From assembly GCA_019187665.1 (NCBI GenBank), contig JABARH010000012.1, positions 1 to 64,000 on the forward strand: 64,000 nt of DNA. The letters run 5' to 3'. The DNA comes from Anaerolineales bacterium. Its GTDB lineage: Bacteria > Chloroflexota > Anaerolineae > Anaerolineales > Villigracilaceae. Positions 34,723 through 42,687 of this stretch are shown in pieces (positions within the stretch are counted from its first letter, which is position 1; the number at the start of each line of letters is the position of its first letter). Under the pieces are notes generated by a model that saw only the letters and a list, made by a program, of their open reading frames with translations, was not told the DNA's origin and did no database searches. The translations under genes were made by a program, and so were the position numbers.

Positions 34723-36036
34723 ATGCAGAATCAATATTTGGTTGCCGTAGTAGGCGCGGGGCCGGCTGGGTTGTTTGGCGCGCGCGAGTTGGCCAGGTCC
34801 GGCGCGCATGTGGTTATGTTCAATCGCGATATCAAGCCCGGTGGGTTGGCGGAATACGGCATCTATTTCAGCAAGCACACGATGAAGGCGGGGCTGCGTA
34901 AACAGTTTCGCGGCGCGTTGGATCAAGCCGGATTGGATTATTATGGTAACGTGACCATCGGCGCGCAGGGCGATCTTTCGCTCGACGATTTGCGGGCGAT
35001 GGGCTTTCAGGCGGTCCTTGTGACTGCGGGCGCGCAGGGGACGAAATGGCTTGGCCTGCCCGGCGAGCATTTGAACGGTGTGTATCATGCCAAGGATGTG
35101 GTTTATTTTTATAACAAACTGCCGCCGTTCGCACAGATGCCGTTCCGTTTTGGGCGACGCGTGGCGGTGGTGGGCGCAGGCAATGTGATGGTGGATGTGT
35201 CGCGCTATCTGTTGCGCGAACAGAAAGTGGATGAGGTCATCGCGGTGGTTCGACGCGGCCCCGCCGAGGTGAAATTCGACAAGAAAGAGATGGAACACGT
35301 CATTGCCTACCTCGACCAGGCGGCGTTGGAAGGGGAGATGGCGCGTTGCGCGCCGATCATGCAGGCGATTGGACAGGACCCGGCGGCGGCGAAGGAGGCC
35401 ATTCTGGAGTCTTTGCCCAAGGCCGAAGCGAAACATTCCGATGGGCGTTTCCGTTTCGAGTTCCTGGCCTCGCCCGTGCAGCTGGTTGGCGATGCAGACG
35501 GCAACCTGACACAGATCGAGATCGAAGAGAACTCGTTGAGCCTGAAAGACGGCGCGACGAAGGCGCGCGCCACCGGCGTGAAGCGGACTCTCGATGTCGA
35601 AACGGTCATCTTCGCCATCGGAGATAAGGTGGATGAATCGTTCGGTTTGCCGGTCGAATGGAATGAGTTTGTGAAGAGCGCCGCGCCGAAATTCCCGGTG
35701 GAGGGCATTTCATTCGAGTCGGCGGTCGAAGGTGTGTTTGTCGGCGGGTGGTCGCGCAAGGCCAGCGAGGGCCTCGTGGGATATGCGCGCAAGGATGGAA
35801 TCAACGCCTCGAAGGCGGTCCTTCATTATTTGCAGACCCTTGCGCCTGTCACGCCGAACGTGGAGGCGGTGGCAGCAAGGCTGAGCGGCCTCGACAAGCC
35901 GGTGGTCACGAAAGAGGACATCCAACGGCTGGAGGCTGTCGAGGCCGAGGAAGCAAAGAAGCGCGGATTGGACGAATTCAAGTTCGATAACAATGAAGAC
36001 ATGCTGACTGCCATGGGCATGACGGTGAGGGTCTAG
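34723..36036 (+). CDS. FAD/NAD(P)-dependent oxidoreductase, ferredoxin-NADP reductase-like
   Basis: 437 residues. FAD motif VAVVGAGPAGLFGARELA near residue 5 and a second nucleotide motif VAVVGAGNVMVDVSRYL near 150, with VVRRGPAEVKF after it. This resembles adrenodoxin reductase/FprA and GltD-type proteins that shuttle electrons between NAD(P)H and ferredoxin. No iron-sulfur motif is present. The C-terminal 50 residues are acidic and helical. The ATG at 34723 follows AAGGAG; an upstream GTG-type start is unsupported. It is transcribed alone and ends before a terminator. Confidence 0.8.
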   Translation: MQNQYLVAVVGAGPAGLFGARELARSGAHVVMFNRDIKPGGLAEYGIYFSKHTMKAGLRKQFRGALDQAGLDYYGNVTIGAQGDLSLDDLRAMGFQAVLVTAGAQGTKWLGLPGEHLNGVYHAKDVVYFYNKLPPFAQMPFRFGRRVAVVGAGNVMVDVSRYLLREQKVDEVIAVVRRGPAEVKFDKKEMEHVIAYLDQAALEGEMARCAPIMQAIGQDPAAAKEAILESLPKAEAKHSDGRFRFEFLASPVQLVGDADGNLTQIEIEENSLSLKDGATKARATGVKRTLDVETVIFAIGDKVDESFGLPVEWNEFVKSAAPKFPVEGISFESAVEGVFVGGWSRKASEGLVGYARKDGINASKAVLHYLQTLAPVTPNVEAVAARLSGLDKPVVTKEDIQRLEAVEAEEAKKRGLDEFKFDNNEDMLTAMGMTVRV

Positions 36037-36115
36037 CCGTCCTCGCCTCTGGCGCTGTTTCGGAGGGCTTAACATATCTTTCTCCCGCCTGGGGGAGGCG
36101 TGGAGAAATGTAAAG

Positions 36116-36145
36116 AATCGGAGGTCTTAAGACCTCCGATTTTTT
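36116..36145 (+). terminator. Intrinsic terminator after the flavoprotein gene
   Basis: 11-bp arms AATCGGAGGTC (36116-36126) and GACCTCCGATT (36131-36141) with a TTAA loop and a T run. Confidence 0.88.
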
Positions 36146-36173
36146 GATTCGCTGGCGGGAAGGATTGTATAAT
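36144..36173 (+). promoter_or_regulatory. Promoter of the PyrD-like gene, predicted leaderless
   Basis: TTGATT (36144-36149), 18 bp, TATAAT (36168-36173), only eight bases before the ATG at 36182. Transcription would start at or next to the start codon. Confidence 0.6.
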
Positions 36174-36181
36174 TCCACGTC

Positions 36182-36961
36182 ATGCCGAAACGAGACTTGT
36201 ATTTCCGCGCACCCATTATCAACGCGGCGGGGATGCTGGGGTTTGCCCCAGACCTGCGCGAATTTCAGAAGACGGGCGTCTCCGAGAGGTCGGATTTCTC
36301 ATGGGCGAACTTTGGCGCATTCGTAACCAATCCGCTTTCATGGCGGCCGCGCAAGCCGACGGGTATTCCTGCTGTGGTGGAATATCCCGGCGGGTTCCTG
36401 CTCCACACAGGACTGCCCAACCCCGGCTTCGGCGCGGCGAGGAAGAAGTACGCGCGCCAATGGGCGGATGCGCCCCTGCCGATCATCGTCCACTTGATGG
36501 CGGATCGCCCCGAAGAGACGAGACGCATGGTTGAGTCGCTGGAGGAAATCGAAAACGTCATGGCGGCCGAGCTGGGATTCGCGCCATTGTTAACCGACGA
36601 TATTATTTTGACTGCCATTGAAATGTCGCTGGGAGAATTACCCCTGATTGTTTCACTCCCGATGGAAGACGCGGCGCGTCTCGCTCCGCGCGTGATGGCG
36701 GCGGGCGCGGCGGCGGTGAGTTTATCGGCGCCGCGCGGTTCCGTTTTCCTGTCGGAGAGTGGGGGAATAATCCACGGGAGGCTTTACGGACCGAGTCTCT
36801 TTCCGCAGGGTTTGGAGATCGTGAGTCGGATCGCGCGGGCGGGCGCGCCGATCATCGGGGGGGTGGGCGTTTATACACGGGCACAGGTCGGGGTCATGCA
36901 AGAAGCCGGAGCAATGGCCGTTCCGCTGGACGCGGTTTTGTGGCGCGGGGGATTCAGTTGA
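36182..36961 (+). CDS. Divergent dihydroorotate dehydrogenase-like TIM-barrel protein
   Basis: 259 residues. The beginning (APIINAAGMLGFAPDLREF), the GGFLLHTGLPNPGF loop and the glycine-rich ending (GAPIIGGVGVYTRAQVGVMQ) follow class 1 dihydroorotate dehydrogenases. The middle section that normally carries NXSCPN and the catalytic Cys/Ser is replaced by the unrelated ELGFAPLLTDD. A true PyrD function is therefore doubtful. It may be a related FMN protein with another substrate. A leaderless promoter precedes it. Confidence 0.6.
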   Translation: MPKRDLYFRAPIINAAGMLGFAPDLREFQKTGVSERSDFSWANFGAFVTNPLSWRPRKPTGIPAVVEYPGGFLLHTGLPNPGFGAARKKYARQWADAPLPIIVHLMADRPEETRRMVESLEEIENVMAAELGFAPLLTDDIILTAIEMSLGELPLIVSLPMEDAARLAPRVMAAGAAAVSLSAPRGSVFLSESGGIIHGRLYGPSLFPQGLEIVSRIARAGAPIIGGVGVYTRAQVGVMQEAGAMAVPLDAVLWRGGFS

Positions 36962-37439
36962 TCGGCTCCAACACCCAGACAGAAATTTTCCTCGGGGCGG
37001 CGCGTTTTTCGTAGGCCTCATACCCTTTGTAATATGAGACGGCTAACCGCCAATAGTTTGCGCGTTCTTCACCGTCGGTTTCGCGTGCGACGTACGCGCC
37101 CGCTTTCCCGTGCGCGTGAACGACACAGTCCGGATGTGCGCGCAAATTATGCACCCAGGCCGGGTGATGTTTCCGCCCAAAATTTGAACCGATCACAATA
37201 TAGTTGCCGCCGTCTACAAACCCGCCGAGCGGGTGGGTCCGTTTTTGCCCGCTGTGCGCGCCGATGGTTTCCACTTCGATGGTCGGCAGAACCAGACCGG
37301 TAATGGTGTGTTGGCCGCGCGTGAGGAACAAAACCAGTTCATCTGCCGGCTGAAGAATATGCGATAGCAGCCATGAAACAGGCTTTAACATTAGAAAGCG
37401 ATGGGCGAATCGAATTAACGCGTTCGGTTTGCTGTTCAT
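36954..37439 (-). CDS. Deazaflavin (F420)-dependent nitroreductase-family protein
   Basis: 161 residues with the split-beta-barrel pattern of the Ddn family: [34 protein letters not shown] and [12 protein letters not shown]. These enzymes use F420H2 to reduce various substrates. F420 use is a family property, not proven here. It overlaps the PyrD-like gene convergently by eight bases and overlaps dtd by four bases (ATGA), so it is co-transcribed with dtd. Confidence 0.85.
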   Translation of the reverse strand: MNSKPNALIRFAHRFLMLKPVSWLLSHILQPADELVLFLTRGQHTITGLVLPTIEVETIGAHSGQKRTHPLGGFVDGGNYIVIGSNFGRKHHPAWVHNLRAHPDCVVHAHGKAGAYVARETDGEERANYWRLAVSYYKGYEAYEKRAAPRKISVWVLEPIN

Positions 37440-37873
37440 TTTTCCAGCCAGATCGTCACAGGCCCGTCGTTGTGAATCCCGACGAGCATTTCCGCGCCGA
37501 ACCTGCCCGTCTGTGTTGGAACTCCTTGTTCACGCAGAAACTGTGCTACCCGCTCCACGAGCGGCGCGGCGACTTCGGGGCGGGCCGCGTCAATGTAGGA
37601 GGGGCGGCGTCCCTTTTGCGCGTCGGCAAAGAGCGTGAACTGTGAGACGACGATGGCCCCGCCTTTCACATCCAGCACGGAGAGATTCATCTTTCCCTCT
37701 GTATCGCTGAAGATTCGCAGGGTGGCGATCTTCTCGGCCATCCAGCGCGCCTGCTCTTCGCCGTCGTTGTGACCGACGCCCAGCAATACAACCAGACCAT
37801 GCCCAATGGAGGAGATGGTCTGGCTGTCAACAGTGACGCTGGCCTGGGTAACTCGTTGGATCAGAGCGCGCAT
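37436..37873 (-). CDS. dtd: D-aminoacyl-tRNA deacylase
   Basis: 145 residues from ATG 37873 ([15 protein letters not shown]). Motifs SQFTLFAD and NDGPVT form the active site that removes D-amino acids from mischarged tRNA. A longer start would read into the adjacent octamer array and is rejected. Confidence 0.95.
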   Translation of the reverse strand: MRALIQRVTQASVTVDSQTISSIGHGLVVLLGVGHNDGEEQARWMAEKIATLRIFSDTEGKMNLSVLDVKGGAIVVSQFTLFADAQKGRRPSYIDAARPEVAAPLVERVAQFLREQGVPTQTGRFGAEMLVGIHNDGPVTIWLEK

Positions 37874-37881
37874 GGGGAAGG

Positions 37882-38027
37882 GACAAGTAGACAAGTAGAC
37901 AAGTCACCTGTGTACGTGTGTACGTGTGTACGTGTGTACGTGTGTACCTGTGTACATGTGTACCTGTGTACGTGTGTACCTGTGTACGTGTGTATGTGTG
38001 TACGTGTCTACGTATCTACGTATGTGC
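37882..38027. repeat. Octamer tandem array between trpS and dtd
   Basis: 8-bp units based on GTGTGTAC/CTGTGTAC (plus strand), about 15 units, with ACAAGTAG-type units at the left end. Bases 37909-37947 are a 39-bp perfect alternating purine-pyrimidine run. On the minus strand, the direction of trpS and dtd transcription, units read GTACACAC or GTACACAG, as in the arrays of the polysaccharide operon. No protein is encoded. Confidence 0.85.
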
Positions 38028-38028
38028 C

Positions 38029-39018
38029 TCACACCGGAAGTTGCACTGCCTCGCGGACTTCCTGCATGGTCTGTTCTGCCAGCGCGCGCGCGCGTTCCGC
38101 TCCATCATGCAGAATGTCCCAGACCTGGTCGGGTTGCTGGGCGATCTCGGCGCGTTTGGCGCGGAAGGGTTCGAAATATTTGTTCAGGTTTTTTATCAGG
38201 AGTTTTTTGCAATCCACGCAACCCAGCGCGGCCGAGCGGCAGTCGCGGTCAATCATCGCCACTTCTTCGGGGGAGGAGAAGATTTTATGCAGTGAAAAGA
38301 CATTGCACACATCGGGGTTGCCCGGGTCGGTGCGTTTGATGCGCGCCGGGTCGGTGACCATTTGCATCACGCGTTGGCGGGTCTCTTCAGGCGTCGCGGC
38401 TAGTTCGATATGATTGTTCAGGCTCTTGCTCATTTTTTCTTTACCGTCAATGCCCAGCACTTTCGGCACTTCGGTATTTTTCATCTGTGGTTCGATCAGC
38501 GCCTTGGTTTGAAAACGATAATTGAACGAGCGCACGATCTCGCGCGCAAACTCGATATGCGGCGCCTGGTCCACGCCGACGGGAACCACGTCGGTTTTGT
38601 ACAGCACGATGTCGGCGGTCATCAATACGGGATAGCCAACCAGCCCGTAATTGACATTATCGGGTTGCTGGCGCACTTTTTCTTTAAAGGTCGGCAGGTC
38701 GGTCAGTTTGCCCAGCGGGGTGACCATTGAAAGCAGGAGATGCAGTTCCGTCACCTGCGGCACCTGCGATTGGATGAACATGATCGAATCCGCCGGGCGG
38801 ATTCCCGCCGCAAGCCAGTCGAGCGCCATCTCGTAGGTGTTCTGGCGCAGGTCGCGCGTGTCTTCCGCCGTCGTCAACGCGTGCAGGTCCACGATGCAAT
38901 AGACGCAGTCATAGTCGTCCTGCAACGCGACGTAATTTTTGATCGCGCCGAGATAGTTTCCAAGATGTTGTCGTCCTGTGGGCCGCGCGCCCGAAAAGAC
39001 ACGTCCTTTTTTTGCCAT
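38029..39018 (-). CDS. trpS: Tryptophanyl-tRNA synthetase
   Basis: 329 residues. Class I signatures: the HIGH-type PTGRQHLGNYLG near residue 14 and KEKMSKSLNN near 200. It charges tRNA-Trp. It is flanked by the octamer array downstream and a heptamer inverted array upstream. Confidence 0.95.
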   Translation of the reverse strand: MAKKGRVFSGARPTGRQHLGNYLGAIKNYVALQDDYDCVYCIVDLHALTTAEDTRDLRQNTYEMALDWLAAGIRPADSIMFIQSQVPQVTELHLLLSMVTPLGKLTDLPTFKEKVRQQPDNVNYGLVGYPVLMTADIVLYKTDVVPVGVDQAPHIEFAREIVRSFNYRFQTKALIEPQMKNTEVPKVLGIDGKEKMSKSLNNHIELAATPEETRQRVMQMVTDPARIKRTDPGNPDVCNVFSLHKIFSSPEEVAMIDRDCRSAALGCVDCKKLLIKNLNKYFEPFRAKRAEIAQQPDQVWDILHDGAERARALAEQTMQEVREAVQLPV

Positions 39019-39035
39019 GAAGCCTCACAAATTTG

Positions 39036-39112
39036 GATATTCGATATTCGATATTCGATATTCGATGTTCGATGTTCGATGTTCGAGTATCGAATATCGA
39101 ATATCGAATATC
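39036..39112. repeat. Heptamer inverted array upstream of trpS
   Basis: Eleven contiguous 7-mers: GATATTC x4, GATGTTC x3, GAGTATC, GAATATC x3. Since GAATATC is the reverse complement of GATATTC, the array folds into a long hairpin. It fills the space between the selW-like gene and trpS. Confidence 0.9.
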
Positions 39113-39116
39113 ACCT

Positions 39117-39359
39117 TTATTTTTCAATCCATGTGCGGATCAGCCCTGTTATCTCGTCTGTCTGGGCGTGACGCCCGGCCTGCTTCTTCGAGAAAATCAG
39201 AGCGTCGTTCACGCGCACTTCGAAGCGGCCTCCGTCCGAGGGAATGATCGCCAGGGAGGCGATATCCATCTCGAATTCTCCGATTAAATCCTTAGCCAGG
39301 CTCACGGCCCGCTCGGTGTAATGTCAAACCGCGCAATAGACAATCTCGATCTTCAACAT
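39117..39359 (-). CDS. Rdx/SelW-family selenoprotein with in-frame UGA (CXXU)
   Basis: 80 residues if UGA (39324-39326) is read as selenocysteine: MLKIEIVYCAVU and then HYTERAVSLAKDLIG. YCXXU is the redox motif of the SelT/SelW/SelH (Rdx) family, thioredoxin-like proteins of about 80-90 residues. The start ATG at 39359 has GGAGGA 9 bases upstream and the frame continues without change past the UGA. The common alternative, a GTG start at 39305, has no ribosome-binding site and would remove the active site. A 7-bp hairpin with one bulged G and loop CGTGA lies 10 bases after the UGA (39294-39313), where a bacterial SECIS belongs. A -10 TATAAT lies at 39390-39395 (minus). A pseudogene is the alternative. 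Confidence 0.8.
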
Positions 39360-39414
39360 GGCGGCTTTCCTCCGTAAAAGTGTAAGAAAATTATAACACG
39401 CCCGCAATTGGCTC

Positions 39415-39443
39415 TTGCGGCAGCCCTATCCTCGCGCTATAAT
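39415..39443 (+). promoter_or_regulatory. Promoter of the FmdB-type zinc-ribbon gene
   Basis: TTGCGG (39415-39420), 17 bp, TATAAT (39438-39443); AAGGAGAAAG precedes the ATG at 39479. It overlaps the divergent selW promoter region. Confidence 0.65.
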
Positions 39444-39478
39444 CCCGCCCGTCGAATCAGAAAGTAAGGAGAAAGACC

Positions 39479-39766
39479 ATGCCCGTTTATACCTATCGCT
39501 GTGAATCGTGCGGTGTGCAATTCGAGCGCCGCCAATCGTTCAGCGATGCCCCGCTCAAAGTTTGCCCGGAATGTAGAAAAAAATCCTTGAAGAAAGTGAT
39601 CGCGCCGGTTGGAATCGTGTTTAAGGGGTCCGGCTTCTACGCCACCGATCATAAGTCTCCCTCCGGGCAGGCGTCTCACCGACACGATAAGAAGGAAGAA
39701 ATCAAGAAGGAAGAGAGCAAGCCTGCCGCGAGCGAAAGTAAACCGGCAGAGAGCAAGTCAGAATAA
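39479..39766 (+). CDS. FmdB-family zinc-ribbon protein
   Basis: 95 residues: MPVYTYRCESCG and then CPECRKKSLKKVI give a CXXC...CXXC zinc ribbon, followed by GIVFKGSGFYATD, the usual family ending. A Lys/Glu/Ser-rich tail of about 35 residues completes it. Function of the family is unknown, often regulatory. Confidence 0.88.
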   Translation: MPVYTYRCESCGVQFERRQSFSDAPLKVCPECRKKSLKKVIAPVGIVFKGSGFYATDHKSPSGQASHRHDKKEEIKKEESKPAASESKPAESKSE

Positions 39767-39851
39767 TGGGTGATTAGTAACTGCATTTGTATGGGCGCAG
39801 TTTTTGATTCTGATTGGAGAAATTCGCATTGAGGTCGGCGCTCTCTGCAAC

Positions 39852-39880
39852 AAAAGACCCTCCGTTATGGAGGGTCTTTT
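39852..39880. terminator. Bidirectional terminator
   Basis: 12-bp arms AAAAGACCCTCC (39852-39863) and GGAGGGTCTTTT (39869-39880), loop GTTAT. It ends the FmdB-type gene on one strand and tRNA-Asn on the other. Confidence 0.9.
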
Positions 39881-39885
39881 GTTGG

Positions 39886-39958
39886 CTCCTCGCAGAGGAC
39901 TTGAACCTCTAACCTAGCGGTTAACAGCCGCTCGCTCTGCCGATTGAGCTAGCGAGGA
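39886..39958 (-). tRNA. trnN: tRNA-Asn (GTT)
   Basis: 73 nt. Acceptor TCCTCGC/GCGAGGA, anticodon loop CTGTTAA in an AGCGG/CCGCT stem, T-loop TTCAAGT. Confidence 0.95.
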
Positions 39959-39968
39959 AAGCGGCGAG

Positions 39969-39997
39969 ATTATATGAGGAAGGGCGGGAAGTGTCAA
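39969..39997 (-). promoter_or_regulatory. tRNA-Asn promoter (consensus)
   Basis: On the minus strand: TTGACA (39992-39997), 17 bp, TATAAT (39969-39974), 10 bases upstream of the tRNA. Both hexamers are perfect consensus. Confidence 0.9.
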
Positions 39998-40039
39998 GCA
40001 AAAAAATTGGAAGACCGAAAGGCTCCCAAATTCTGAAGA

Positions 40040-41026
40040 TTAATATTTGATGTTGCTCAGCTCATGCAACTTATCCATTTGATGACGCGCCTTGATCTGG
40101 CGGACGGTGCCGGTCAGGCCGCGCACAACAAGGCTGTCGGTTGCCGCGCCGTCGCCGAAGTAGCGCACGCCGCGCAGGAGTTCCCCGTCGGTGATGCCGG
40201 TTGCCGCGAAGAAGACATCTTCCGACGAAACCAGGTCATCCATGGTCAGCACACGCTCGAAGTCGTATCCCATCTCACGTCCGCGATTCATTTCATTTTC
40301 ATCGCGCGCATAGAGTTTGCCTTGAATCTCGCCGCCCATGGCGCGCAAGGCGCAGGCCGTGATGACGCCCTCAGGCGTGCCGCCGACGCCGAACAACACG
40401 TCCACGCCGGTGTCGGGCCAGGCGGTCATCAGCGCCGCGGCCACATCGCCGTCGGGGATGAGGCGGATGCGCGCGCCCGCGCGGCGGATCTCGGCCACCA
40501 TGTCATCGTGACGCGGGCGCTCGAGGATGATGGTTGTCAAATCTTCCACGGACTTGCCTTTGGCCCTGGCAATGGACTTAAGATTATCGGTGATGGATTT
40601 TTCGATGTGGATCTTGCCGCGCGCTTCCGGCCCGACGGCGATCTTGTTCATGTAAACGAAGGGTCCCGGGTTGAACATCGTCCCGCGCGGGGCGAGGGCC
40701 ACGACTGAAATGGAGTTGGCCCGTCCGAAGGCGAGCGGGCGCGTTCCGTCAATGGGGTCCACGGCCACGTCGAGTTCTGGCTTCGAACCGTTGCCCACGC
40801 GCTCGCCATTGTAGAGCATCGGCGCGTTATCTTTCTCGCCCTCGCCAATCACAATGATGCCATCCATCTCGACCGAACGCAGGACGAGCCGCATCGCTTC
40901 GACGGCGGCGCGGTCGGCGGCTTCCTTGTCGCCGCGACCCATGTAACGACCGGCAGAGAGCGCGGCGGCTTCAGTGACGCGCGCCAAATCAAGCGCAAGA
41001 TTTCGAGTGGGGATGCTGTCCGACAT
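40040..41026 (-). CDS. glpX: Class II fructose-1,6-bisphosphatase
   Basis: 328 residues from ATG 41026 (MSDSIPTRNLALDLARVTE). Metal and substrate motifs: VIGEGEKDNAPMLYNGE, DVAVDPIDGTRPLAFG, and VGGTPEGVITACAL, all typical of GlpX. It hydrolyses fructose-1,6-bisphosphate in gluconeogenesis. It lies next to cdsA but is separated by 46 bases. Confidence 0.94.
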   Translation of the reverse strand: MSDSIPTRNLALDLARVTEAAALSAGRYMGRGDKEAADRAAVEAMRLVLRSVEMDGIIVIGEGEKDNAPMLYNGERVGNGSKPELDVAVDPIDGTRPLAFGRANSISVVALAPRGTMFNPGPFVYMNKIAVGPEARGKIHIEKSITDNLKSIARAKGKSVEDLTTIILERPRHDDMVAEIRRAGARIRLIPDGDVAAALMTAWPDTGVDVLFGVGGTPEGVITACALRAMGGEIQGKLYARDENEMNRGREMGYDFERVLTMDDLVSSEDVFFAATGITDGELLRGVRYFGDGAATDSLVVRGLTGTVRQIKARHQMDKLHELSNIKY

Positions 41027-41071
41027 GGTTTCTCCAGGATAAAAATCGTTTTGTCTCAAGGCTGAGGCGGG

Positions 41072-41905
41072 TTACAGAAAGAAGAAGCGGATCCACGCGA
41101 CGCCGATCACCGCCGCCCAGACCCATGAATCGATGCGGTCAAACGCGCCGCCGTGGCCGGGGATGAGTTGGCTCGAATCTTTGATGCCGCCCTGGCGCTT
41201 GAAGAGACTTTCGCCCAGGTCGCCGAGCGTAGTGATCGCGCCAAGTACAAAACCGAGCAGTACGCCATCCCAGACGCTGATGGTGAGAGGCCCGAGCAGG
41301 GATCGCCCAAAGAGGGTCGTATCCACATTGTATGCCCAGGCGAAGAAGCCGCCCATCAGCGCGGCAGTGAAAACGCCCGCGAAATATCCCTCCCAGGATT
41401 TCTTCGGGCTGAGGCGCGGCGCCAGTTTGTGCTTTCCGTATGGAACGCCGATCATATATCCGCCGGTATCTGCCGCCCACACGCTGGGCAGCACGAGCAT
41501 CAACCACCAGCCGCCGTCCGGGAGGTTGCGTAAGTCAATCAGGTAGGCGCCAACCCAGCCCAGATACACAAAGCCGGCCACGCTGGCGGCAAAATCGAGG
41601 GCGGCCTGGTCGCGTCCGCGTTCATAGGCAAGCGTGTGAACAGCCAACGCCGCGAGCACAAGCAGGGTCAACGTAAGCATGGCCCATTCCACAAAGAATG
41701 CGCGCGCGATGAGCAGGCACAGCGTTCCGCCGACGGTGAGAATCATGGAGGGTTGGGCATGCGCGGCACGAAACATGTGAACGTATTCCCACGCGGCGAT
41801 GACGAGAAAGGTCCCCATTAGCAGGAAATACCAAATGCCCCCAAGCGCAATGGCTGGCATGGCTGCAAATAACAGCAACAGTGCGGTGAGCGTTCTCCGG
41901 CTCAT
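41072..41905 (-). CDS. cdsA: Phosphatidate cytidylyltransferase
   Basis: 277 residues, seven or eight membrane helices, with the CdsA signature SLFKRQGGIKDSSQL and PGHGGAFDRID near the C-terminus. It makes CDP-diacylglycerol for phospholipid synthesis. It overlaps uppS by four bases, the common bacterial arrangement. Confidence 0.94.
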   Translation of the reverse strand: MSRRTLTALLLLFAAMPAIALGGIWYFLLMGTFLVIAAWEYVHMFRAAHAQPSMILTVGGTLCLLIARAFFVEWAMLTLTLLVLAALAVHTLAYERGRDQAALDFAASVAGFVYLGWVGAYLIDLRNLPDGGWWLMLVLPSVWAADTGGYMIGVPYGKHKLAPRLSPKKSWEGYFAGVFTAALMGGFFAWAYNVDTTLFGRSLLGPLTISVWDGVLLGFVLGAITTLGDLGESLFKRQGGIKDSSQLIPGHGGAFDRIDSWVWAAVIGVAWIRFFFL

Positions 41906-42648
41906 TGCCCGGCCTTGTCGGCGACCACGTCAGACACGCCGCCATACCGGCGGTCGCGCTGGGCGAAGGTCTCGAGCGCGCGGCGATATTCATTTTTGTC
42001 GAAATCAGGCCAGAAGGTGGGTGTGATGTACCACTCGGAGTAGGCCGCCTGCCAGATGAGGAAGTTGCTTACGCGTAATTCGCCGGAGGTGCGGATGATC
42101 AGGTCTGGGTCTGGGACGCCCGCGGTGTAAAGATATTGTCCGATCCGTTCGTCGGTCACATCCTCGGCGGGGACTCCGTCGCGGATGATCTTTTGTACGG
42201 CTTGTACGATCTCGTCGCGCCCGCCATAATTGAAGGCAATGTTGAGCACCAGCCGCTGATTGTTTTTGGTCAATTCGACTGCTTCGAGGACTTTCTGCTG
42301 CAAGCGCGGCGCGAGACGTTCCAGCCGCCCGATGTGGCGCAGTTGGACGCCCTCTTTGTGAAGTTCGTTCAGTTCGCGGTCAATCACGTCTTCGAGGATG
42401 CGCATCAGACCCTGGACCTCCTCCGTCGGGCGCCCCCAGTTTTCAGTGGAGAAGGCGTAGATGGTGAGGTAGGGGATCCCAAATTCCACCGTCGAACGAA
42501 TGACGCGGCGCAGGTTTTCGGTTCCGGCCTTGTGTCCGGCCAGGCGCGGCAGTCCGCGTTGGAGCGCCCAGCGTCCATTGCCGTCCATGATGATGGCAAC
42601 GTGGAGCGGGATTCGTTGGGGGGGCACAGAGAGGGGGGAGTCGGTCAT
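41902..42648 (-). CDS. uppS: Isoprenyl (undecaprenyl) diphosphate synthase
   Basis: 248 residues with the cis-prenyltransferase motifs HVAIIMDGNGRWA, AFSTENWGRP, FNYGGRDEI and DLIIRTSGELRVSNFL. It makes the C55 lipid carrier used for cell-wall and surface glycans. It is coupled to cdsA and follows frr. Confidence 0.95.
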   Translation of the reverse strand: MTDSPLSVPPQRIPLHVAIIMDGNGRWALQRGLPRLAGHKAGTENLRRVIRSTVEFGIPYLTIYAFSTENWGRPTEEVQGLMRILEDVIDRELNELHKEGVQLRHIGRLERLAPRLQQKVLEAVELTKNNQRLVLNIAFNYGGRDEIVQAVQKIIRDGVPAEDVTDERIGQYLYTAGVPDPDLIIRTSGELRVSNFLIWQAAYSEWYITPTFWPDFDKNEYRRALETFAQRDRRYGGVSDVVADKAGQ

Positions 42649-42687
42649 GGGGAGGGCGAGGCAGATTGATCGTCGGGAAGGAAGCCG

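Noticed and set aside
37882..38027. CRISPR array
   Set aside because: Units are 7-8 bp with no spacers of 25-45 bp and no cas genes nearby.
37769..38413. Frames encoding VYVCTC/VRVYLC repeats near 37900-38030, and similar frames at 53371-54131, 57170-57515 and 58101-58364
   Set aside because: They are translations of the octamer arrays, open in several frames at once, without ribosome-binding sites or conserved domains.
39117..39305. Rdx protein as a 62-residue gene starting at GTG 39305
   Set aside because: No ribosome-binding site, and it would remove the CXXU redox motif; the start at 39359 with read-through of UGA explains the sequence better.
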